This document shows, piece by piece, positions 33,380 to 39,850 of a stretch of DNA of 39,850 nucleotides. Where the stretch lies: contig JAJYDM010000012.1 of the NCBI GenBank assembly GCA_021777475.1, forward strand, positions 1 through 39,850. The letters are read 5' to 3'. The notes below the pieces were generated by a model, which saw only the letters and a list, made by a program, of their open reading frames with translations, was not told the DNA's origin and made no database searches. Position numbers and translations under genes: made by a program. The DNA is from Actinomycetes bacterium. GTDB lineage: Bacteria; Actinomycetota; Acidimicrobiia; Acidimicrobiales; Acidimicrobiaceae. Position 1 is the first letter of the stretch. Each line of letters begins with the position of its first letter.

Positions 33380-36300
33380 CTAGTTGTACCTCGACCCTAT
33401 GGCGGAATTGTCCATCTTGGAGTGGTAATCCTGGATCGCCATTACTTCAAACTTTTTTCCCGACCACTCCACCATTCCGGATACCGCCGCTCTTGCCGCT
33501 GCCATGGTGGTCACGCAGGCAACCTTGTTGCCCAACGCAGCAGTACGAATATGGTGACCGTCTGTCCTTGGACCTGAACCCCTTGGGGTGTTTACGACAA
33601 GCCCGACTTCACCCGAGGAGATCAGGGCCACCGGATCGCTCTCCAACCCATTGTTGCGCTCGCCCAATTTCGAAACCACTCTCTCGACGGGAACTCCTGC
33701 ATCTGTGAACGCCCTGGCAGTCCCCGCAGTCGCAGCAAGTTTGAAACCCACTCCCACCAACTGTTTTGCCAAATCAATACCCACAGCTTTGTCACGATCA
33801 GCAAGCGAGAGGAACACCAGTCCCGACGACGGCAGCTTAGTTCCTGCACCAAGCTGAGACTTTATGAACGCCATCTCGAAACTAGAGTCGACTCCCATCA
33901 CCTCTCCGGTCGACCTCATCTCCGGTCCCAGCAAGATATCTGAAGCAGGGAACCGCGAAAACGGCAGAACAGCCTCCTTAACGCATGTATAGCTCATCAG
34001 ATCCGCCGGAGCGAAATGGCCGCTCTCCTTGAGCTCCGCGAGTGTCTTACCCACCATTACCAGGGCTGCCAGCTTGGCTAGCGGTACTCCGGTCGCCTTC
34101 GCGACGAATGGCACGGTCCTCGACGCGCGGGGATTCGCCTCAATGACAAAAACCTGTCCTGACTTGACGGCGAACTGGATGTTGATCAGGCCGACCACCG
34201 AAAGCTCATCGGCAATCGATCTAGTGTACTCCCTGATGACGTCTTTCGTCTGTTCAGATAGAGTTGGGGGTGGAATTGCGCACGCGGAATCACCTGAGTG
34301 GACTCCTGCCTCCTCCACGTGCTCCATTATCGCCCCGATATAGAGGCTTCCTTCCCTGTCCCTCAGAGCGTCAACATCGACCTCTATTGCATCCTCCAGG
34401 AAACGGTCTACCAACACCGGACTCTTTGTGACCTGGCGTCCTTCAGCCTGGAGTTGAATTAGCCGAGACATTGCTGACCTCAGCTGATCGTCGCTGTAGA
34501 CAATTTCCATGGCCCGTCCACCCAGCACATAAGAGGGACGGACAAGCACCGGATAACCGATCCGTTGGACGACTTCCAGTGCCTGCTCTAGGTCGAAGAC
34601 ACTGGCACCAGCAGGCTGCGGAATATCAAGCCTGCTGCAAAGATCCGACCACCTACGCCTGTCCTCAGCAATGTCGATGGCTTCGGCGGATGTTCCGAGA
34701 ACCAGACCCGGGTCAATTGAGCCGGCAAGCTTTAGGGGTGTCTGGCCACCAAGAGCCACCACAACCCCGACAAACTCGCCCGCCCCTTTTATCCTGGCTT
34801 GCTCGGCTTCAATCACATTTGAGACATCTTCCGATGTCAGTGGCTCCACGTACAGCCGGTTGGAGGTGTCGTAGTCGGTAGACACGGTCTCTGGATTGCA
34901 GTTCACCATCACGGTTTCATAACCTGCCTCACGAAGCGCAAAGCTGGCATGAACGCAACAGTAGTCAAATTCGATTCCCTGGCCGATCCTGTTCGGTCCC
35001 GATCCGAGTATTACCACCCGTCGCCCATCGGTGGAGACAACCTCATCCTCGTCTTCATAGGTCGAGTAGTGGTAGGGCGTGAAGGCCTCGAACTCTGCCG
35101 AACAGGTGTCGACCGCCTTGAACGTCGTCCTCACGCCGAGACCAAGTCGGAGCTTCCTTACCTCGGATTCAATCCCCCCTGTCAGATATGCAATCTGATC
35201 GTCTGAGAATCCCATCCTCTTGGCACTGGTGATGTCGGCCTTCGTAAGCTCGGAAAGACTCTTCTGGCCAAGTTCCAGCCGCAATTTTGAAATCTGAAGT
35301 ATCTGCGCTAGGAACCATGGGTCAACCTTGCACGCCCGGTATACCTGCTCGATGCTTGCACCACGCCGAAGAGCCGACTCTATCTGGAACGGGCGCATTG
35401 GAGTGGCTATTTTGACCGCCTTAAGCAGATCGTCGACTGGGATTGAATCCACTCCTGCTTCAGCCGCATCACCGTTTAGACCGCTCCTGCCAAGTTCAAT
35501 GGAGCGAAAAGCCTTCTGAATAGACTCGGCAAATGTCCTTCCGATTGCCATCGCCTCACCCACTGACTGCATCCGCGTTCCGAGAACGTCCTCTACACCA
35601 GGAAATTTCTCAAAAGCCCATCGTGGCACCTTAGTCACGACATAATCGATTGTGGGTTCGAAAGAAGCTGGGGTCACCTTGGTTATATCGTTTCTTACCT
35701 CGGCCAGGCTGTAGCCAACTGCCAGCTTCGTCGCAATCTTTGCAATTGGAAATCCGGTTGCCTTAGACGCCAGGGCGCTGGAGCGCGACACTCTTGGGTT
35801 CATCTCAATAACCACCATCGCGCCTGAATCAGGATCAACTGCAAACTGGATATTTGAACCTCCGGTCTCCACACCGATCCTTCGTATTACAGCAAAGGCC
35901 GCATCACGCATCTTCTGGTACTCAACGTCGGAAAGCGTCTGTGCCGGTGCAACAGTGATCGAATCTCCGGTGTGGACTCCCATCGGATCAAAGTTCTCGA
36001 TAGAACAGACAATTACCGCGTTGTCACTCGAATCCCGCATCACCTCCAGCTCGAACTCCTTCCAACCTGCAATCGAACGTTCGATTAGGATTTCCGATAC
36101 CGGCGACGCCGCAAGTCCCTGAGAAGCCAGAATGGCAAACTCATCATCATCGTGGGCTATGCCCGTTCCCGCACCGCCAAGGATGAATGACGGTCGGATT
36201 ATTAGGGGGTAACCTATCGAGGAGGCAACCTGAAGCGCTTCGTCCATAGAATGGGCAAAACCTGACGGCGGCACTTCCAGGCCGATTTCGCCCATTGCAG

Positions 36301-36700
36301 CTTTGAATAGGTCCCTATTTTCTGCGGTCTTGATCGCAAGGGCATTGGCACCGATCATCTTAACGCCAAATCGGTCGAGCACGCCGGCCTCTGACAGCTC
36401 CATGGCCAAATTCAGCGCAGTCTGGCCGCCCAATGTTGGAAGCAGCGCATCGGGCCTCTCCTTATTGATGATTGAGGTGAGAATCTCCAAATCCAGCGGC
36501 TCGATGTAGGTCCGGTCTGCAAAATCAGGGTCGGTCATAATTGTCGCTGGATTCGAATTGGCAAGGATCACACGGAAACCCTCCTCCTTCAGAACCCTGC
36601 AGGCCTGAGACCCTGAATAGTCAAACTCGCATGCCTGACCAATGACGATTGGGCCGGAACCGATAACTAAAACGGAAGAAAAGTCGTTCCTACGCGGCAC
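33380..36700 (-). CDS. carB: Carbamoyl-phosphate synthase large subunit
   Basis: Makes carbamoyl phosphate from bicarbonate, ATP and ammonia supplied by CarA, for both pyrimidines and arginine. The 1106 residues show the duplicated synthetase halves. The first begins [22 protein letters not shown] and contains [14 protein letters not shown]; the second has [20 protein letters not shown] and [15 protein letters not shown]. Each has an ATP-grasp ERS/DRF-type lid and the [18 protein letters not shown] or [18 protein letters not shown] metal-binding block. The MGS-like allosteric domain (from about 950) includes [18 protein letters not shown]. The start is a GTG 2 bp after the carA stop with AAGG 10 nt upstream. 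Confidence 0.98.
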   Translation of the reverse strand: MPRRNDFSSVLVIGSGPIVIGQACEFDYSGSQACRVLKEEGFRVILANSNPATIMTDPDFADRTYIEPLDLEILTSIINKERPDALLPTLGGQTALNLAMELSEAGVLDRFGVKMIGANALAIKTAENRDLFKAAMGEIGLEVPPSGFAHSMDEALQVASSIGYPLIIRPSFILGGAGTGIAHDDDEFAILASQGLAASPVSEILIERSIAGWKEFELEVMRDSSDNAVIVCSIENFDPMGVHTGDSITVAPAQTLSDVEYQKMRDAAFAVIRRIGVETGGSNIQFAVDPDSGAMVVIEMNPRVSRSSALASKATGFPIAKIATKLAVGYSLAEVRNDITKVTPASFEPTIDYVVTKVPRWAFEKFPGVEDVLGTRMQSVGEAMAIGRTFAESIQKAFRSIELGRSGLNGDAAEAGVDSIPVDDLLKAVKIATPMRPFQIESALRRGASIEQVYRACKVDPWFLAQILQISKLRLELGQKSLSELTKADITSAKRMGFSDDQIAYLTGGIESEVRKLRLGLGVRTTFKAVDTCSAEFEAFTPYHYSTYEDEDEVVSTDGRRVVILGSGPNRIGQGIEFDYCCVHASFALREAGYETVMVNCNPETVSTDYDTSNRLYVEPLTSEDVSNVIEAEQARIKGAGEFVGVVVALGGQTPLKLAGSIDPGLVLGTSAEAIDIAEDRRRWSDLCSRLDIPQPAGASVFDLEQALEVVQRIGYPVLVRPSYVLGGRAMEIVYSDDQLRSAMSRLIQLQAEGRQVTKSPVLVDRFLEDAIEVDVDALRDREGSLYIGAIMEHVEEAGVHSGDSACAIPPPTLSEQTKDVIREYTRSIADELSVVGLINIQFAVKSGQVFVIEANPRASRTVPFVAKATGVPLAKLAALVMVGKTLAELKESGHFAPADLMSYTCVKEAVLPFSRFPASDILLGPEMRSTGEVMGVDSSFEMAFIKSQLGAGTKLPSSGLVFLSLADRDKAVGIDLAKQLVGVGFKLAATAGTARAFTDAGVPVERVVSKLGERNNGLESDPVALISSGEVGLVVNTPRGSGPRTDGHHIRTAALGNKVACVTTMAAARAAVSGMVEWSGKKFEVMAIQDYHSKMDNSAIGSRYN

Positions 36701-36702
36701 AG

Positions 36703-37827
36703 TCAGCTCGCCTTCCTAATTAGATCAGCAAATTGTGAAAATAGATATCTCGAGTCATGTGGTCCTGGGCCAGCTTCGGGATGGTACTGAACTGAAAACG
36801 CATTTAGTTCGGGCACCGCAAAACCCTCTATGACGTTGTCGTTTAGATTTGTGTGCGAAATCTTCACAACGACATCCAAACCTTTGAGGGAATCGGCATC
36901 GACCGCATAGTTGTGATTCTGACTGGTGATCTCAACCACCTCGTCGCTTACTCTTTGAACTGGATGATTCCCTCCGTGATGACCGAAATCCATCTTGAAC
37001 GTCTTTGCTCCAATAGCCTGCGCCAGAAGTTGATGCCCCAAACAGATTCCGAAAATTGGCACTTTGCCCAGCAGTTCACGGATTGTGGCAACCGCATATC
37101 CAACCGCGGCAGGATCTCCGGGTCCATTGGAGAGAAAGACACCATCCGGATTCATAGCCAGAATCTCCCCAGCTGTCATCGTGGCCGGCACAACTGTGAC
37201 CGACGCGATTCCGGCCAAATGGTCCAGAATGGTGCGTTTCACACCGTAATCGATGGCCACAACCCTGTTCGGCCCACCCTCTACCTCATAGACGCGACTC
37301 GTAGTGACCCCTTTTACCAGATCCTTGCCAAGCGTGCCGCCCCCGACCTGTGCCAACTGCTTAAGTTCGGTGATTTCTTGAGTGCCTATGGCCCCTGGTA
37401 GTGCGCCATGGGAACGAATGTGCTTTGTCAGTGCCCTAGTGTCAATGCCGCTAAGCATCGCCACCTTGTTGCGCGAGAGGTACGACACAAGTCCTTCCGT
37501 GGCCCTCCAGTTTGAAAAGTAGGTGCTCACTTCGCGAGCGATAACCGCTGAGCAATGAGGCTTCTCAGATTCGAAGTCCGAGGGGTTTATCCCATAGTTT
37601 CCAAGATGGGGATAGGTGAATGTCACAATCTGGCCAGCATAGGAAGGGTCCGTTATTATCTCTTGATAACCGGTCAACGCCGTATTGAATACGACTTCAC
37701 CTATCACCGGACCCGGAAAACCCGACGACTCCATGGTGACCAGCTTTCCTTCAAAGACGGCACCGTCTGCCAGAACCAGGGCAGCTCCAGTGAATTTAAC
37801 CTTCTCCTCGGCAGGTCTTAAAGACAC
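36703..37827 (-). CDS. carA: Carbamoyl-phosphate synthase small subunit
   Basis: Glutaminase subunit that channels ammonia to CarB. The N-terminal CarA domain has [14 protein letters not shown], then [20 protein letters not shown]. The class I amidotransferase domain (from about 185) has [19 protein letters not shown] with the nucleophile Cys, and [16 protein letters not shown] with the catalytic His and Glu. The 374 residues are the usual length. The GTG start overlaps the pyrC end by 10 bp and has AAGGAG 4 nt upstream. Confidence 0.98.
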   Translation of the reverse strand: MSLRPAEEKVKFTGAALVLADGAVFEGKLVTMESSGFPGPVIGEVVFNTALTGYQEIITDPSYAGQIVTFTYPHLGNYGINPSDFESEKPHCSAVIAREVSTYFSNWRATEGLVSYLSRNKVAMLSGIDTRALTKHIRSHGALPGAIGTQEITELKQLAQVGGGTLGKDLVKGVTTSRVYEVEGGPNRVVAIDYGVKRTILDHLAGIASVTVVPATMTAGEILAMNPDGVFLSNGPGDPAAVGYAVATIRELLGKVPIFGICLGHQLLAQAIGAKTFKMDFGHHGGNHPVQRVSDEVVEITSQNHNYAVDADSLKGLDVVVKISHTNLNDNVIEGFAVPELNAFSVQYHPEAGPGPHDSRYLFSQFADLIRKAS

Positions 37828-39167
37828 AACTCTCCTTCTTTTAGTTTCATTTCCCCGTTAACAAATGTGTAGATGACTTTTCCAACCAGGTCGGTATCGA
37901 AATATGGTGAGTTCCTGGATCGTGAGACGAGGTCTTCGTCGCCGAGCCGCCACCGCAGCTTTGGATCGAAAATTGTAATATTGGCAGGCTTGGCTCTGAG
38001 CAACGGTCCTCCATGGACTTCGTCTATCTGAGCTATCCTTGCTGGCTTCCAGGTGAACAAGCTAATCAGATGGATCAGCTGCTCGTCGGAAAGGTCGCTC
38101 CTGCCACGACCCCCGTTTTGTGGAAGATCCAATTGCCGATGCAGCTCGCCAAGCACAGCCCCAAAAGCTCCCTGCAATCCAATCATTCCGAAAGCCGCCG
38201 CATCAAGCGTCGTGTCCTTTGCCTCTTTCTGGTGGGGAGCATGGTCGGTGGCCACTGCATCAAAAACACCAGCAAAATAGGCCTTCCACAGCCCGACCCG
38301 GTCCAAATCAGAGCGCAACGGTGGATTGACCTTGAACACAGTGTTGAAGTCCATAAGCTTGGTATCGGGTAGGACCAGATGATGCGGTGTCACCTCTGCG
38401 GTTATTGGTAGACCCTCGGCCTTGGCCATTTGAACCATTGCAGACGACCGTGCCGTGGAAATGTGGAGAAAGTGCAATCTCGCTCCCGTCAGGCGTACAA
38501 GTTCTATGTCCCGGGCAACCATCACGTCCTCTGCGGCGTTTGGAATTCCCTTTACCCCTAAAATCGCAGAAACGGCACCTTCGTTGATCGAGCCGGCATT
38601 TGCGAGCATCGCGTCTTCGCAGTGTTGCGCAAGCGTCACCCCGATCCCCTTTGCATACTCCAGCGCACGCCTCATCAATTGACCGTTTTGAACTCCAGTG
38701 CCGTCATCGGTGAATAGCCGAATCCCCATATCCGCCATCTTGGACATCTCGGTAAGACTCTCACCAAGTCTCCCCTTGGTTATTGCACCGGAAAAATAAA
38801 CGTCAAGTGGTGCCTCTTCGGCCAGTTGCTGCACGTAACTGACGGCCTCAGGCGAATCTATGGTTGGCGATGTGTTTGGCATGGCAACCAAGGCCGTATA
38901 TCCGCCAAGAATTCCAGCCTGGCTTCCACTGAGAATTGTCTCGGCCTTCTCGTTGCCTGGCTGTCTCAGGTGAGTGTGCAGATCGACAAAGCCGGGCGAA
39001 ACTATTAGTCCCTGGGCATCGATCTCAAAATAACCCTTTGACCGCTCGATTTCCGCTTCGCTGGCGGCAATCGTCCCACCTTCGAGAAGCAGATCCGCCC
39101 GACGAACCCCTGTGGAATCTACGAGAGTTCCTCCACGTATCAGATACTTCCGAATTGGCTTTACCAT
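37818..39167 (-). CDS. pyrC: Dihydroorotase
   Basis: Zinc amidohydrolase cyclising carbamoyl aspartate to dihydroorotate. GLIVSPGFVDLHTHLRQPG carries the metal-binding HxH, followed by LLGGYTALV-like GILGGYTALVAMPNTSPT. Further ligands are in LAQHCED, LHFLHIST and VATDHAPHQKEAK (catalytic Asp). This is the class I (long) type. The frame is open to 39206, but I start at the ATG at 39167 (449 residues, MVKPIRKYLIRGGTLVD). GGAG lies 5 nt upstream, and the ATG overlaps the pyrB stop as ATGGTAA. Confidence 0.97.
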   Translation of the reverse strand: MVKPIRKYLIRGGTLVDSTGVRRADLLLEGGTIAASEAEIERSKGYFEIDAQGLIVSPGFVDLHTHLRQPGNEKAETILSGSQAGILGGYTALVAMPNTSPTIDSPEAVSYVQQLAEEAPLDVYFSGAITKGRLGESLTEMSKMADMGIRLFTDDGTGVQNGQLMRRALEYAKGIGVTLAQHCEDAMLANAGSINEGAVSAILGVKGIPNAAEDVMVARDIELVRLTGARLHFLHISTARSSAMVQMAKAEGLPITAEVTPHHLVLPDTKLMDFNTVFKVNPPLRSDLDRVGLWKAYFAGVFDAVATDHAPHQKEAKDTTLDAAAFGMIGLQGAFGAVLGELHRQLDLPQNGGRGRSDLSDEQLIHLISLFTWKPARIAQIDEVHGGPLLRAKPANITIFDPKLRWRLGDEDLVSRSRNSPYFDTDLVGKVIYTFVNGEMKLKEGELCL

Positions 39168-39850
39168 ATCGACTCCAAACGTCCTTGATAAGCCCCGAAC
39201 AGCCAATACAGCACCGCCATTCGAACACCAACGCCATTACTCACCTGTTTGCGAATCAGCGACTGGGGCGAGTCGGCAACTTCGGCTGTGATCTCCACCC
39301 CCCGTATCATTGGACCCGGATGCATTACAATTGCAGTTTTCTTGGCCCTGCCAAGCCGATCGTGAGTCAAAGCAAAAGCTTTGGAGAACTCGGCCAATGA
39401 AGGCATGAGGGACTCCGAGAATCTCTCGCTCTGTATCCTCAAGAGATATATGACGTCGCAAATTGGGAGCACCTCCTCCAGGGAGTTGCTGACCTTCACG
39501 GGCCAGAGAGATAGATCCAGTGGCAATAGAGCTGGTGGCCCCACTAGGGTCACTCTTGCACCAAGCCGACTCAGTAGCTGAACGTTGGACCTTGCAACGC
39601 GGGAGTGGAGCACGTCCCCGATGATAGCTACCTCAATTCCATCCAGCCTCTTCCCAGATTCAAAGTGATCCATGATCGTCACCGCATCCAGCAATGCTTG
39701 GGTGGGATGCTCATGAGCTCCGTCTCCGGCATTTACCAGGGGTATGCCGAGCCACGAACTCACCAATTGAACTGACCCCGAAGAGAAATGCCTCATGACG
39801 ATCAGATCAGCCCCTAGAGATTCGATGGTCTCTGCGGTATCGCGTAAAGA
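39161..39850 (-). CDS. pyrB: Aspartate carbamoyltransferase catalytic subunit (partial, cut by window edge)
   Basis: Joins carbamoyl phosphate and aspartate in the first committed pyrimidine step. Only the C-terminal 229 residues are in the window. The frame runs to the edge and begins SLRDTAETIESLGADLIVMR, so the ATG at 39796 is internal and not a start. MRHFSSGSVQLV, INAGDGAHEHPTQALLD-like NAGDGAHEHPTQALLDAVT, GDVLHSRVARSN and MHPGPMIRGVEI are the family motifs; the STRTR carbamoyl-phosphate loop is off the edge. It overlaps pyrC by 7 bp. In related genomes pyrR precedes pyrB, so regulation is probably encoded just outside the window. Confidence 0.97.
   Translation of the reverse strand, partial: SLRDTAETIESLGADLIVMRHFSSGSVQLVSSWLGIPLVNAGDGAHEHPTQALLDAVTIMDHFESGKRLDGIEVAIIGDVLHSRVARSNVQLLSRLGARVTLVGPPALLPLDLSLWPVKVSNSLEEVLPICDVIYLLRIQSERFSESLMPSLAEFSKAFALTHDRLGRAKKTAIVMHPGPMIRGVEITAEVADSPQSLIRKQVSNGVGVRMAVLYWLFGAYQGRLESIW

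Noticed and set aside
1-39850. Mobile elements, CRISPR arrays, toxin-antitoxin or defence systems
   Set aside because: No transposase, integrase, direct-repeat array or defence motif was seen; the window is essentially core metabolism and translation.

Overview
The window is a dense chromosomal segment of housekeeping genes from an actinobacterium. I infer a deep-branching lineage such as Acidimicrobiia. The grounds are actinobacterial gene neighbourhoods (pheST-argCJBDFRGH; pyrBC-carAB...mihF-gmk-rpoZ-coaBC-metK-priA; infC-rpmI-rplT-rRNA methylase), the actinobacteria-specific nucleoid protein mIHF, a helicase-degenerate actinobacterial-type PriA, many GTG starts, and only moderate G+C by eye. 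The species cannot be fixed from this sequence.

Nearly everything is on the minus strand, so transcription runs from high to low coordinates. In that order the layout is: (1) 39850-31748, de novo pyrimidine synthesis: pyrB (cut by the window edge), pyrC, carA, carB, pyrD and pyrF, with overlaps or very short gaps. (2) 31649-25967, mihF, gmk, rpoZ, coaBC, metK and priA. (3) A lone plus-strand SCO6745-family gene (25074-25970), tail-to-tail with priA. (4) About 24912-17691, def, fmt, rpe, a mogA/moaB-type gene, ribD, ribE, ribBA, ribH, hisG and a tiny cold-shock-domain-like protein. (5) A plus-strand DUF1844-like gene (17291-17620), divergent from infC. (6) 17069-14917, infC, rpmI, rplT and a SpoU-family rRNA methyltransferase. 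(7) A plus-strand polytopic membrane protein (13378-14871), followed towards pheS by a 684-bp stretch without a convincing gene. (8) 12693-9138, pheS and pheT. (9) 9096-553, a complete arginine cluster argC-J-B-D-F-R-G-H. (10) 1-552, no supported gene.

The arginine cluster makes arginine from glutamate by the acetyl-recycling (ArgJ) route and carries its own repressor. A well-formed promoter lies directly before argC, with an ARG-box-like operator over its -35 and spacer, and it implies a leaderless argC mRNA. Carbamoyl phosphate from CarAB, encoded in the pyrimidine block, would feed both PyrB and ArgF. The rib genes cover all riboflavin steps except the phosphatase, and ribulose-5-phosphate epimerase sits beside them; ribulose-5-phosphate is the RibB substrate.

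I found no mobile element, CRISPR array, tRNA, rRNA, riboswitch or defence system. The points most worth a second look are start-site and regulatory details. infC appears to start at AUA behind a good Shine-Dalgarno. The rRNA methylase appears to start upstream of any ATG/GTG/TTG, with a perfect terminator-like hairpin inside its 5' coding region. Others are the leaderless argC promoter, a class-1 PyrD without a PyrK neighbour, and a cold-shock-like protein lacking the usual RNP1 aromatics.
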